A DNA stretch of 64,000 nucleotides from Verrucomicrobiota bacterium (GTDB lineage Bacteria > Verrucomicrobiota > Lentisphaeria > Oligosphaerales > Oligosphaeraceae), in the NCBI GenBank assembly GCA_019136135.1, contig JAGVUR010000084.1, positions 45,981 through 109,980 on the forward strand. Reading direction: 5' to 3'. Under the pieces are notes generated by a model that was given only the letters and a program-made list of their open reading frames with translations, was not told the DNA's origin and made no database searches. The position numbers were made by a program, and so were the translations under genes. The stretch's first letter is position 1. Every line of letters begins with the position of its first letter. Below are positions 9,023 to 18,827 of the stretch, in pieces.

Positions 9023-11806
9023 TTATTTAGTCAGGACCTTGACTTCGTAGCGTGAGAACTCATAGGTATCCTTGCCGAATCCAGGAAGATCCAGTTCGAC
9101 CTTTATCGGTTCCTCGGCCGTACTGATGGCGATCAACGTCGTCTTCCCGCCAACTTTCTTGACCCACCATTCAACCTGATCATTGCCAACCACGACAGTT
9201 CCCGTCTTAACGGGCGCGTCGGCATTGATGATCGGACGCAAGGAACCGATTTCCTTGACAACCTTGACGACGTTCACCCATGCCTCCGGAACCTGGGCCG
9301 CCGTGTAGTATTGGTTGGTGCCACGGGCAAACCACCACCACCAGAGACCATTGGTTTCCTCGGTGATCGACATGAACGCCGTCGAACGCAGGATCGCATA
9401 GTCCCGCTCGAATTTCGTGGGATCGGGCTTGACGCCTGTCCTGAGCAGCCGTCCCTGCTTGCCATCGTTGCAATTCACCAGCAAGGTGATCGGGGATTCG
9501 TAGTTCAAGTACCGCTTGTGCTGCTCAATCTGTTCCCAGACCTTCTTGGGCGACGCGCTGTATGCCTGCGTCCAGTGGGTGTCCCAAGTGCGACGGTAGT
9601 TGATCATCGACTTGTTCCAGGTCGTCATGACGACGGGATGGTACGGGTCAAGCTCGCGAATCAAGTCCGCAAACTCGGTCAGCAACTCAGGAGAAACGTA
9701 TTGGCCGGGAATCTCAGGCTCATCAAACAGATACCAGCAGAACAATCCCGGATGGTCGCACAAGGTACCGACACGCTTCGCAACATGCTCGAAATTCCCC
9801 TGGACAATCCCCATGCCACTGTTATTGCCACGATCAAACCCGATGAATGCGCGCAAACCTTCGGCAGCCCAGCAGTCGTCCAAGTACTGGCGGCAGGCGA
9901 CATCGTCCTGGCTATCTTCCCAGCGATACGTATGAACTGCGTCAAAGCCTGCACGCCTGACTTCAAGCATATCCTCCTTGAGCACTTCGTAGATTCCAAT
10001 CGGGAAGATCCGCTTGCCGGCTTCCACATACCATCCGTCCTTGTCAATGACAACCCAATTTTCCGGGCGTGGCACATTGACCAGCCAGAAGTCCTTTTCG
10101 CTTTCGTTGCCGCTCACGTCGCGAGCGCGGATTCTCATCGTTGTTAATCCCTTCGGCCAGCCCTTCTCCGCCTTGAAGGTGAACTGGTAGTTCTCGCCGT
10201 CCTTGGCGGTGCAGACGCCTTCGTACAGGTGTTTCGTTGCCGGGTTGACCAGCGTAACCATCGGTTCGCGCCGCGAACCCAGTTCGCGAACATCGACGGT
10301 GAACGTCTGGTTGCTGTCGGTCACTCGTCTTCCCTTGGTGGTCACTGTCGGCGGCAAGCAGTCCACATCTGCCTTTTTTGTCTGCTTGAAGCTCCATGGT
10401 GCCGGGTCGCTTGAACCTGGCGCCGTCACTTTCCAATACCAGGTTCCACGCTGCAGGGGTTCCTCCAGCTGGAAGTAGGTTTCCGAACCCGTCTCATACT
10501 TATAGGTCTTGTCCCTTGGGAACTTTTCATCCTGGGACAAATGAACGGTATAGGTCGCCGCGCCACGGACACGCAACCACGTGAAGTATGGGCAATTGTT
10601 GTCAAGCGTGACATTGTTGGCGGGGGACATCTTATCGACCGACTGTTCGATCAGCGTCAGCTTGAAGTCGTCAAACCAGACTTTTCCCGATCCTCTGAGT
10701 GCCATGTAAATGCAGGCATACCCGGCGTCATCGGGAGCGCGCAACGATTTGCAGATCGCCTTCGTCCAGTCTTTCGTGCCGAACAAATCGCACGCATATT
10801 CGCCAGGAGCCATCCACTTCCGATTCTTGTCCGCCCATTCTATGATCAACCCCGCTCCGACGGATGACATTCTACCCGGCGTCGCCTCCACGTTTTCGGT
10901 CTTCACAAAGCATTCGGCCTGGTAGAGGGCGCCCCCCGCAATCGGAACCATCCGCGTGACGTAAACGTTCTCCGTCATCGGATCCTTAACTTCAAGGCGA
11001 ACGGAATTCTTGCCGGACTTTGCGACGTTCGAGTCGAGAAACTGGTTGTCCTTAGGATCCCAATGCTCAAGCCCGCTTTCGAAACCAGCATTCGGCACAT
11101 TGGCCACCGTATGGCGAATCAACGGCGTCTTATAAATGATGCCGCGTTGGCGAAGTGTCTCTTCGTCAAAGTCGTCCTCGACGGTCCAGCGGTGCTTGTA
11201 GCTCAGCTTGCGCTGCTCGGTGATGTTGGTATGCGTGATATAGCGGATTTCGTCACCTCGCGGCTCGCCCATTCGCCTATCCTGCATCGTGAAATTGGGC
11301 ATGCTCAAATTCTCAAGCCTGTGCCGAATCTCTGGCTGTTCGATCGTAAAGCTCCTGCCTCCATAGGGATTGAACTGCAGATCCTTTTCAATGTTGAAAA
11401 AAGCCCTGTCCAAACGTGTGAAAAGAACTCCATCAGCGTTGCGGAAAGCCTCGATGGGAATGTAAAACCCGTACTCGAAAGGACCGGAAGGCTTGATATC
11501 AACGTCCAAGGAAATGGTGACGGACTTCTTTTCCACCAGGAACGACATCACAACATTGGCAACATCGCTTTGCTTCGTCAACGTCACCGTGTTGCCATCC
11601 TGTTTTCCCGTCATGCCGCCATCCGAAAAACGCATCGACTTGTAACCCGGCGTCCAGCTCCCGTAGGTAATTCTGGACAGCACCGTCTTGCCCTTGTAGG
11701 CAACGGTTAACGGACCTCCAGTCGTGATCGTCCAATCACCGATCTTGTAAACCTGGCCGATCATGGCCAACGACAACGACATCAACAAAAATAATAGTTT
11801 CTTCAT
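9023..11806 (-). CDS. Exported multidomain glycan-active protein with TIM-barrel domain
   Basis: The 927-residue product begins with a signal peptide (MKKLLFLLMSLSLAMIGQ). The N-terminal 250 residues look like a beta-sandwich. A carbohydrate-binding-like module follows (VANVPNAGFESGLEHWDPK to KVWFDDFKLTLIE, about 235-385), then Ig/fibronectin-like segments to about 590. The C-terminal third resembles a clan GH-A barrel: FPIGIYEVLKEDMLEVRRAGFDAVHTY, DHPGLFCWYLFDEPE with an acidic motif near residue 695, DPYHPVVMTTWN, and TEETNGLWWWWF. No single GH family can be named with confidence. It converges with the upstream large hydrolase gene. Confidence 0.8.
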   Translation of the reverse strand: MKKLLFLLMSLSLAMIGQVYKIGDWTITTGGPLTVAYKGKTVLSRITYGSWTPGYKSMRFSDGGMTGKQDGNTVTLTKQSDVANVVMSFLVEKKSVTISLDVDIKPSGPFEYGFYIPIEAFRNADGVLFTRLDRAFFNIEKDLQFNPYGGRSFTIEQPEIRHRLENLSMPNFTMQDRRMGEPRGDEIRYITHTNITEQRKLSYKHRWTVEDDFDEETLRQRGIIYKTPLIRHTVANVPNAGFESGLEHWDPKDNQFLDSNVAKSGKNSVRLEVKDPMTENVYVTRMVPIAGGALYQAECFVKTENVEATPGRMSSVGAGLIIEWADKNRKWMAPGEYACDLFGTKDWTKAICKSLRAPDDAGYACIYMALRGSGKVWFDDFKLTLIEQSVDKMSPANNVTLDNNCPYFTWLRVRGAATYTVHLSQDEKFPRDKTYKYETGSETYFQLEEPLQRGTWYWKVTAPGSSDPAPWSFKQTKKADVDCLPPTVTTKGRRVTDSNQTFTVDVRELGSRREPMVTLVNPATKHLYEGVCTAKDGENYQFTFKAEKGWPKGLTTMRIRARDVSGNESEKDFWLVNVPRPENWVVIDKDGWYVEAGKRIFPIGIYEVLKEDMLEVRRAGFDAVHTYRWEDSQDDVACRQYLDDCWAAEGLRAFIGFDRGNNSGMGIVQGNFEHVAKRVGTLCDHPGLFCWYLFDEPEIPGQYVSPELLTEFADLIRELDPYHPVVMTTWNKSMINYRRTWDTHWTQAYSASPKKVWEQIEQHKRYLNYESPITLLVNCNDGKQGRLLRTGVKPDPTKFERDYAILRSTAFMSITEETNGLWWWWFARGTNQYYTAAQVPEAWVNVVKVVKEIGSLRPIINADAPVKTGTVVVGNDQVEWWVKKVGGKTTLIAISTAEEPIKVELDLPGFGKDTYEFSRYEVKVLTK

Positions 11807-11934
11807 TCGATACCTTCTCGCTTGTTTAAGTTGATACTAAAAGCAAAAGCCAAAAAGCAAACATAGCCCAATCAACCATGAAAATCAATCCGTGCTACAG
11901 GAAAATCAAAAATGCCCATGGTTTTACATGGTTG

Positions 11935-13344
11935 TTAGCAAAAGTCGCCGAAGGCAAGGAGCAGCGGATAGTCGCGAAGCGGAAGATTGATCAGCTTTTT
12001 GTAGCCGTTGCCCGCATCTTCGACTTGGGAATCCGGCAAGCGATAGATCGTCCCGTCCAGGAGGCTGACGAGCGTGATCTTATCCGGGAGAGCGGACAAT
12101 TCCAGCGAAATCGTCGATTCATAGGTCGTGGTCAGCAACTCCGACGCTTTCCAATAGGCGAATGCAGCCGAGCCATTTGGCTTTCTGAAGCCGACGGATT
12201 GGATGTCGCCATGGAAAGGATCGTCGCCACGGAGAAGTCTTGGCGAATTCGTGGTAAAGGAATCGATCGGGAGCTTGGCCAAGGTAAATTCCTCCCTAAA
12301 GATCGAGGCGATGGTTTGGAGGGTGTAGTAGGACGGCTTGGGCGTGTAATTGCCTGTCGCGATGCCGTCCTCGTTGAAATCGGCGCCAAGGACGCCAAAG
12401 TAGCCGAAGTCCATGTAGGTTGACTTGTCTCCGACAACGCCGGCCAGCGCCTCGATCATATCCATGCAGGAGAAATACGACGCGAACATGACGTCGCTCT
12501 TGAAGTCCGCCATAAAATGCCTTGCTAGGTATTTCGCCTGCTTGAGGGGCGTCCAGGCGGCGCCTTTGAGCGCTCCCGCGCCATCGCTTCTGGATTGCGT
12601 ACCCGTTTCACCTTGGATAATGAGGATGTTTGGGTTGTAGGATTGCACGAGTGCCCTAAGTGCATCGACCCGATCGTAGCCTCGTTCTTCATGCGGGCTA
12701 TAGGCATGGTACGTCAGCGCGTCAACATATTGCGCACACCCTGTTTCCAGGACTTCGGTGAGCCACTTGAGGCTGCGCAGGCAGAGGGAACCGAAGATGA
12801 TCTTTGCGTCGGGATCCCCAGCTTTTACGGCTTTGGCGGTCCTTGTCACGAAGTTGCCGTACTCGGTTCCATTGACGCCATGTTTCCAGCACCAGATGCC
12901 ATCCGGTTCATTCCAGACCTCATACCATTGAATCCTGCCCTTGAAGTGCTTGGTAAGCGCGGAAACGTACTTGTCCCAAGCCTCAATCTGTTCAGGCGTC
13001 TTGGTCGGGGGGCAGCCGGCGGCACCAAAGACCTTCGCAGCGTCCTCGTCATAAAGCCCATGCCCGTAGCACAGGCACATCCACGGAACAAGGCCGCGGG
13101 AAATAAGGTTATCGACGATGTCGTCCAGCCATTGGAAATCATAGGTTCCCTTTGTCTTTTCCGTCCGTTGCCAACCCGATTGGAGACGGATCCACTTGAC
13201 GCCCAATTCCGCCACCTTGTCATACGCTTTTTCCGGCTCGAAAACTGCCCGGTCTAACTTCTCGAAACCCAGTCCGCAACGTGAAAATGCAACGTCCTTC
13301 GAATGAACTGGCTTGATTTTTCCGATTTCAATGAGATTGTCCAT
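11935..13344 (-). CDS. Cytoplasmic GH39/GH5-like beta-glycosidase
   Basis: The 469-residue product has no signal peptide. It carries clan GH-A landmarks: LGVKWIRLQSGW at about 47-58, WYEVWNEPDG with acid/base Glu146, and LIIQGETGTQ with candidate nucleophile Glu246. The C-terminal 100 residues look like a beta-sandwich. This is the layout of GH39 xylosidase/iduronidase relatives. It would retain configuration while hydrolysing beta-linked sugars inside the cell, but the substrate is unknown. It starts divergently from the next plus-strand gene and is probably transcribed alone or with the downstream secreted glycan-active gene 128 bp away. Confidence 0.85.
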   Translation of the reverse strand: MDNLIEIGKIKPVHSKDVAFSRCGLGFEKLDRAVFEPEKAYDKVAELGVKWIRLQSGWQRTEKTKGTYDFQWLDDIVDNLISRGLVPWMCLCYGHGLYDEDAAKVFGAAGCPPTKTPEQIEAWDKYVSALTKHFKGRIQWYEVWNEPDGIWCWKHGVNGTEYGNFVTRTAKAVKAGDPDAKIIFGSLCLRSLKWLTEVLETGCAQYVDALTYHAYSPHEERGYDRVDALRALVQSYNPNILIIQGETGTQSRSDGAGALKGAAWTPLKQAKYLARHFMADFKSDVMFASYFSCMDMIEALAGVVGDKSTYMDFGYFGVLGADFNEDGIATGNYTPKPSYYTLQTIASIFREEFTLAKLPIDSFTTNSPRLLRGDDPFHGDIQSVGFRKPNGSAAFAYWKASELLTTTYESTISLELSALPDKITLVSLLDGTIYRLPDSQVEDAGNGYKKLINLPLRDYPLLLAFGDFC

Positions 13345-13593
13345 TGTTCGCTCTTGGTTGATGGGTTATACGTCTTCGAACGTGATGCCTAACTCACGAA
13401 ACACGATACATCGAAAATGTACCATCGAATATAAGTTTTTCATCACAACAACGACTTTTTACTTGACAGCACCAAGAAAACCTATAGTTTGCCAAGCAGT
13501 TTTATTGTTGTAATGCTTGCCTTGTAGAGATAGATTATTGCTGTTTTCGATGCAAACAGGACTGTTTAAAACTAATTATTCAAGGAGCAAAAA

Positions 13594-14823
13594 ATGCAAA
13601 AGTTCCCCATGGGTTTCTGGAATTACACGCGTGCAGGGCAATTGGGCAAAGATGCAGTCCAGGATTGGATCGACTTGGGAATGACATTCGCCATGAGTCC
13701 AAGCTTCGACCCTGAATCCGACAACAAGCAGCATATCATCGACCTCCTCGACGAATGCCAGGCAAAAGGCATGAAGATGATTCTTTGCGACAAACGCTCT
13801 TACTGGACGGGAGCCTCCACAAATCCAGCTGCCTACGAAGCGCAATTCAAGGCGGCCTTCGAGGATTTCGGACGCCATCCCGCCACGTTTGGATTTCATA
13901 TCGGGGATGAACCGATCAATGAAACTCAGTTTAACGATTGCGTCGAGGCAGGACGAATCCAGCGCAAGGTCGCTCCGAACCTGACCCCGTTCCTCAACTA
14001 TTTGCCCTATTGGAAAGGAATCGAGGAAGGAATCCTCAAGACGACGGATTCCTTCGAAACCTGGCTGGCGAAAATATCGCGAAAAGGCGAGCAAAAACTG
14101 ATTTGCTACGACCATTATGCCCAAATGAATCCGGAAGAATCCGGCACGGACGGCTACTTCACCAACCTGAGGAAGTTCATGACCGGCGCGAAGGAAGCTG
14201 GTTTGCCCTTGTGGACTACCCTGCTTTCTGTTGGGCATTTCCGATATCGTTGCCCCAAGGAGGACGATTTCCGCTGGCAACTCAGCACCGCCGTGGCCTG
14301 CGGCTGCAAGGGAATTCTCTGGTTCTTCATCTATATGAGACAACCAACCTCCAATTACCGTGTGGCTCCAATCGACGAATTCTGGGAGCGCACCGAGACC
14401 TTCGAGTGGCTGTCGCGCGTCATTCGCCGATTCCTACGTCAATTCGGCGACTTTTTCCACAATGCCACCCATTTGGACACGCACATGATCGGCAAGGCAT
14501 ACGGAGGATATCCGCTACTGGAAGGCGAATTGTCGCCCTTGGTCAAGGCGGTGACATGCGACCATGGACTGCCAGGCGTCGTCTCCCGCTTCCAGCGCGA
14601 CGGCAAGGAGTACGTTTGCCTCGTGAACAACAGCATCAAGGAAAACGGACTCTTCAAATGCCATCTGCCCAAAACCGCCAAGGTGATAGAACGGCTGGAC
14701 TGGGGCGGTCCAACCGACGTCAAAACCCACCATTGGGACGGACACTACCGTGAAGCCGAAAACGAAATCACATGCGGAGATTGGCTCGCACCAGGAGAAA
14801 TGAAACTCTATAGGTTTGAATGA
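13594..14823 (+). CDS. Putative TIM-barrel glycoside hydrolase, family uncertain
   Basis: The 409-residue product has no signal peptide and begins MQKFPMGFWNYT after an AAGGAG at 13581. It shows barrel-like elements: WIDLGMTFAMSPSF, LLDECQAKGMKMILCDKR, ATFGFHIGDEPINE (acidic motif near residue 110) and GCKGILWFFIYMRQPTSNYR. The last 80 residues look like a small beta domain (YVCLVNNSIKEN). GH42-like or GH-A-like hydrolases of this size are common in Lentisphaerota but often unassigned. It is transcribed divergently from the GH39-like gene across a 249-bp gap, so the two may share control. Substrate unknown. Confidence 0.7.
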   Translation: MQKFPMGFWNYTRAGQLGKDAVQDWIDLGMTFAMSPSFDPESDNKQHIIDLLDECQAKGMKMILCDKRSYWTGASTNPAAYEAQFKAAFEDFGRHPATFGFHIGDEPINETQFNDCVEAGRIQRKVAPNLTPFLNYLPYWKGIEEGILKTTDSFETWLAKISRKGEQKLICYDHYAQMNPEESGTDGYFTNLRKFMTGAKEAGLPLWTTLLSVGHFRYRCPKEDDFRWQLSTAVACGCKGILWFFIYMRQPTSNYRVAPIDEFWERTETFEWLSRVIRRFLRQFGDFFHNATHLDTHMIGKAYGGYPLLEGELSPLVKAVTCDHGLPGVVSRFQRDGKEYVCLVNNSIKENGLFKCHLPKTAKVIERLDWGGPTDVKTHHWDGHYREAENEITCGDWLAPGEMKLYRFE

Positions 14824-14911
14824 TGGTCTTGGGTTCGAAGTTCCCCCAACAGCCTCAAGCCCTGTAGTGGCGCGACATACCCCTTGGCTGGCGAGAATCA
14901 AAAATTCACCG

Positions 14912-15042
14912 GTTTCGTATTCAAAATGCACGTGACATGCCTCATTTTTTGGGTTTGAAGGTTATGGGACTGGGACAGGCCGGACGGGGTCGGACGGGGT
15001 CGGACGGGTCGGGCGGGTCATTCAGCATTCAGCATTCATAAT
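14912..15042. repeat. Composite intergenic repeat block B
   Basis: The same modules as block A occur in order: GGTTTCGTATTCAAAA, then CACGTGACATGC (14930-14940), a GGTTTGAAGG spacer, ATGGGACTGGGAC, a short reverse-oriented array of CGGACGGGGT units (14980-15015), and CATTCAGCATTCAGCATTCA (15019-15038). The 14824-15134 gap holds nothing else recognisable apart from the ribosome-binding region of the next gene. Confidence 0.8.
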
Positions 15043-15134
15043 TGCAAAATAGCTTGGCAGATTTACCTTAATTTGTTGTTTTTTTGCTGGGTGATTCCGC
15101 TGTGTATAGTTACGTTTCAACAAGGATAGGAATA

Positions 15135-17213
15135 ATGCGAACCATGACTGCTTTTTTGCTGACTCAATTGGCGGGCCTTGCCCTTGCCGCCAACATGCCA
15201 TCGCGCGAGATCACGCCGGCGGATCCGGCGTTGTACGGGCCGGCATTGGCTTATGAGAAAGTCGAGAATACCAACGGTTGCGCGGCGATGGTGGTCGGCG
15301 AGAACATCCTTTACACCATCGGCAGTGGAGCCTTGACGATCTACGATATCAGCACGCCGACAGCGCCAAAGGAATTGGGAAAACTGCAGGGACTTGGCGG
15401 CGTGCGCCAGCTGGCCGTGCAGAATGGCATCGCCTATGTGACGGCGCGGGATAGCGGCCTGTGGCTGGTTGATGTGAAAAACCCCACGAAACCAAAGCTG
15501 ATCAGCCGCTACGATACCGTTGAATTGGCGACGGGCATCGATGTTGCCGGCGACATCGCCTTCGTAGGTCTTCGCGTCTATGGCGTCGAGTTGATCGATG
15601 TTAGCAACCCTGTGAAGCCGGAGCATCTCTGCGTGTTCAAGACCCGCGAAGCGCAGTCGGTGAAGTATCACGACCAGAAGATGTACATTGGCGACTGGAA
15701 TTCCGGCGAAATAACCATTGCCGACGTGAGCAATCCACGCAAGCCCAAGCTGCTGTCGGTGGCACAACTCGATGGCTATGGCGACGGCATTGACCTGCGG
15801 GGCAACCTCTGCTTTGCCGCCACCGGCCACCATGCCAAGAGCGGTTCCGAAGATGAACGCTTCGGGCGCGGGCATGGCGTGGAAATCTTCGACATCAGCG
15901 AAGCAACCAAGCCACGCAAGATCGCCGGAGTAAAATTCCCGCAGCTCTACAATCGATATCGCGACTTTTGGACGCCTCGGGCGACGGCGAAGCATCTCTT
16001 TGTTGCCGATACGCACAACGGCGTGTTTGTGTTGGACATCAGCACCCCGTCATCGCCGCGCTTCATCGGCCATTTGCGTTTGCCGCTGGCGAAAGCACTC
16101 TACGACTACAAGAAAACAACCCAGCTGCCTGATTCAGTCATGGGCATAGCCGTCGGGAATGGTGTGCTTTATGTCGCCGGCAGCCAGACGGGTCTCTATG
16201 TTGTGCGCATGCCAGGCATAGCCGTGCCGCTGCCGCCCTTGAGTTCGGCACCGCCGAAAATCACGCCTGCGCCGCCGCTGTCTCCCGATCCAAATTTTAT
16301 CTGCTATCGACCTGATGGCCAGGTTCGCGGCGCCTTGATCGAGGGCGATTTGGCCTGGGTTGCCTGCGGTCGTGCGGGTCTGCATTTGCTTAAGTTGCGC
16401 GAGGACGACCTGGACTTGCAGCGAGTGTGGCCTCTGGGCGAAGTCTTTGGTGTGGCAGCTCATGGCGACATGCTGGCAGTTGCCGAGGGCAGCGCTGGTT
16501 TGGCCTTGTACCATCGCGAGGAAGGTCCCGAGCTGCGTCTGTTGGGTCGCTTGAAGCCGCCCTCGCCGGGTTCCTTGATCCAGCGGGTATGGATTCCTGG
16601 CGATGGGCGTTTCGCAGTGTATTCGACGGCTGGTAGCCGCTTGGATTTTGTCGATATCAGCGATCCGAAGGCTCCAAAGCAGGTCATGAAGCATAACCAG
16701 ACCGGCCTGCTCTACAGCGACTTGCTTTGCCATCGGGCTTTAAACGGCCGCTATGTCGGCATGAACTGGCACAGCGGTGGCTTGGCGTGGTACGATCTCG
16801 GTGGCGACAAGCCCGTGGTCGCCAAGCAATTGGTGGAAAGGTTGGCAAGCCACCTTGACGGCGTGGCCGCAGTGCCGGGGGAGGATCGGATGCTCTATGT
16901 GATCCATGGCGCCTATGTCCTCCTGCCCGCCCTTGCGGAAGGTCCCAGCGATACATGGACGCGCTACCGCCTGCCGGACAATCAGCGCATGAATGGAATA
17001 CCGACTATTGACGGCAACACCCTGGCGCTCAGTGAACGAGCCAGCAAACGTGTCACGGTGATTGATATCAGCGACATCACAGCACCAAAGCTTGTCGCAG
17101 GGCGACAGTACCAGTTTGAAGGCAATCCCGACACAGTGGCATTCTGGCGCGACCGCTTGCTCATTCCCTGCGGCTACCAAGGATTGTTGCTGGAGCGCCG
17201 AGGTGGCAAGTAG
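15135..17213 (+). CDS. Exported LVIVD-repeat beta-propeller protein
   Basis: The 692-residue product starts at 15135 (MRTMTAFLLTQLAGLALAA, signal peptide), preceded by AAGGATAGG; a longer frame upstream lacks a ribosome site. The body is built of LVIVD-type repeats, for example ALTIYDISTPTAPKELGKLQ, GLWLVDVKNPTKPKLISRY, GVELIDVSNPVKPEHL, EITIADVSNPRKPKLLSVA and VTVIDISDITAPKLVAG, spread along the whole chain. Such repeats fold into propellers and are usually binding or scaffold modules. No catalytic motif is seen. It may be a surface or periplasmic protein, but a role in glycan capture would be speculation. Confidence 0.88.
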   Translation: MRTMTAFLLTQLAGLALAANMPSREITPADPALYGPALAYEKVENTNGCAAMVVGENILYTIGSGALTIYDISTPTAPKELGKLQGLGGVRQLAVQNGIAYVTARDSGLWLVDVKNPTKPKLISRYDTVELATGIDVAGDIAFVGLRVYGVELIDVSNPVKPEHLCVFKTREAQSVKYHDQKMYIGDWNSGEITIADVSNPRKPKLLSVAQLDGYGDGIDLRGNLCFAATGHHAKSGSEDERFGRGHGVEIFDISEATKPRKIAGVKFPQLYNRYRDFWTPRATAKHLFVADTHNGVFVLDISTPSSPRFIGHLRLPLAKALYDYKKTTQLPDSVMGIAVGNGVLYVAGSQTGLYVVRMPGIAVPLPPLSSAPPKITPAPPLSPDPNFICYRPDGQVRGALIEGDLAWVACGRAGLHLLKLREDDLDLQRVWPLGEVFGVAAHGDMLAVAEGSAGLALYHREEGPELRLLGRLKPPSPGSLIQRVWIPGDGRFAVYSTAGSRLDFVDISDPKAPKQVMKHNQTGLLYSDLLCHRALNGRYVGMNWHSGGLAWYDLGGDKPVVAKQLVERLASHLDGVAAVPGEDRMLYVIHGAYVLLPALAEGPSDTWTRYRLPDNQRMNGIPTIDGNTLALSERASKRVTVIDISDITAPKLVAGRQYQFEGNPDTVAFWRDRLLIPCGYQGLLLERRGGK

Positions 17214-17344
17214 GCATGACTTTTTTGCCCCGTCCGCATGATTATTTCGTTCAAGTATTATGGCTTTTTACTTGAAACATGAATATACTATATGCAAAGC
17301 AGTCAACGACCAATCGCCGGAACAACGAAGGACAAAGGCAAACA

Positions 17345-18085
17345 ATGATTCTTGACATCCACACGCACAATTTCAAAGGTCAGGCGGATGCGGTGGCGAC
17401 CGCCGCGATCGCTCATGGCATTGACCGCTTCCTTTTCCTGGGAGACGTCCTACGGTACGGCGACCAGGCGACTCAGGAGCAGATACGGCAGGTGAACAAT
17501 GAAACGCTGGCGGATGTCAGGCGTTACTACGACCGCTGCCGAGGCCTCTGCTTCCTTAATCCGGACAATGCAACTGAAATCGTGGTGGAAGAGGCCAAGC
17601 GCTGCCTGGACATGCCCGAATTCATAGGCATCAAGATGGAAATTTGCACCAATTGCAGAAGCACACGAATGGATCCGATCATGGAAATCCTAGAAGAGCG
17701 CAATGCGATACTGCTGCACCACAGCTGGTACAAGGCTACCGGCAAGCACAGATTCGAATCCGACCCTTCGGATATTGCCGACCTGGCGCGCCGTTTCCCA
17801 CGTGTGAAAATTGTCATGGCTCATCTGTGCGGCGTCGGCATCCGGGGTGTTGAGGATGTCGCCGACTGCCAGAATGTCAGCATTGACACCTCCGGCTCGC
17901 AGCCAGAGGCAGGCCTGGTCGAGTATGCCGTGGAGCGCATCGGCGCCGAGCGCATTGTCTATGGCTCGGACGCGCCATGCCGCACCTTTGGGGCGCAATT
18001 GGCCAAAATCCGCGAGGCGGACATCACGGAGTCGCAGCGTCGGCTCATTTTCTCTGAAAACGCAAGGAGGTTGCTGGGATGGTAG
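17345..18085 (+). CDS. Amidohydrolase-2 family metal-dependent hydrolase
   Basis: The 246-residue product begins MILDIHTHNF, placing the metal-binding HxH (His6, His8) right at the N-terminus, which supports this start over an in-frame ATG 22 codons earlier. Further expected ligands are visible in LLHHSWYK, VKIVMAHLCG and IVYGSDAP (the conserved Asp). The fold is the amidohydrolase TIM barrel, and family members hydrolyse or decarboxylate small carboxylates or lactones. It overlaps the next gene by 7 bases, so the two are translationally coupled, and an aminotransferase follows. Substrate unknown. Confidence 0.85.
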   Translation: MILDIHTHNFKGQADAVATAAIAHGIDRFLFLGDVLRYGDQATQEQIRQVNNETLADVRRYYDRCRGLCFLNPDNATEIVVEEAKRCLDMPEFIGIKMEICTNCRSTRMDPIMEILEERNAILLHHSWYKATGKHRFESDPSDIADLARRFPRVKIVMAHLCGVGIRGVEDVADCQNVSIDTSGSQPEAGLVEYAVERIGAERIVYGSDAPCRTFGAQLAKIREADITESQRRLIFSENARRLLGW

Positions 18086-18798
18086 CATTTGACGTCAATC
18101 TTTCCACTGGGCGCTGGCCTTTCCGCCCCCACCTGCATCAGACGATGGACTTGCTGGTGCCGCACTTGGCGCGGTTCGGGATCACCGGAGGTCTGGTCCG
18201 CTCCAGCCAGGCGCCGTTCTCGTCTGACCTGCTGCATGAGAACCATGAGCTAGCCAAGGCTTGCCAGCCCTACGACAGCTTCAGGGCCTTGCCAGTCATC
18301 AACCCTGGCTACGGATTCTGGCGCGACATCCAGACGCAGGCCGTTTTGCTCCTGCCCTCCTTCCAGAACTACTCCCTGCTGGACGGCAGAACCCTGGACA
18401 TGGCTCGCGCCATGGCGAAAAACGGGCATGTTTTCGTCATCTCCCTGCGCGAGGAGGATGAACGTTCCCAGCATCCTCTCTGCCAGATAAAGCCTCCCAC
18501 GGCGGACATCCAGGCCTTCGCCGAGGCCGTCCCCGAAACGCCCGTGATCGTGCTGAACGCCTTGGCGGGGGAATGTGGTCGATGGAGCGCAGCCAATGTC
18601 TATTTTGACATCGCCTTCTACGAACCCTTCAGGATCACTGAGTCCCTGCAGGCCGCCCCGAAGGGTCGTGTCCTGTTCGGAAGCCACGCCCCATTCTTTG
18701 TCGCCAGCGCGGCGCTCTCCAAGCTTCAGGCCGGTCTGCCGGCGGTGGATGCCCAAGCCATTGCACGGGACAACGCCCTGGCCATATTGCATCCGTAA
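18079..18798 (+). CDS. Amidohydrolase-fold protein lacking the HxH motif
   Basis: The 239-residue product begins MVAFDVNLSTGRWPFR. The position occupied by HxH in metal-dependent amidohydrolases reads DVN here, and the C-terminal motif is LFGSHAPFF rather than a GSDxP form. It is therefore either a metal-poor paralogue or a non-catalytic partner of the upstream enzyme, with which it overlaps by 7 bases. The DxN...WPFR opening is shared by a subfamily of amidohydrolase-2 proteins. Co-translation with an HxH-containing paralogue suggests a heteromeric complex; this is inference. Confidence 0.75.
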   Translation: MVAFDVNLSTGRWPFRPHLHQTMDLLVPHLARFGITGGLVRSSQAPFSSDLLHENHELAKACQPYDSFRALPVINPGYGFWRDIQTQAVLLLPSFQNYSLLDGRTLDMARAMAKNGHVFVISLREEDERSQHPLCQIKPPTADIQAFAEAVPETPVIVLNALAGECGRWSAANVYFDIAFYEPFRITESLQAAPKGRVLFGSHAPFFVASAALSKLQAGLPAVDAQAIARDNALAILHP

Positions 18799-18827
18799 CA
18801 AGCGAAGAAAAAGAGGATGGAAAGTTG

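Noticed and set aside
13463..13488. TTGACA...TATAGT as promoter of the 13594 gene
   Set aside because: The hexamers are only 14 bases apart, too close for a standard sigma-70 promoter. Left uncalled.
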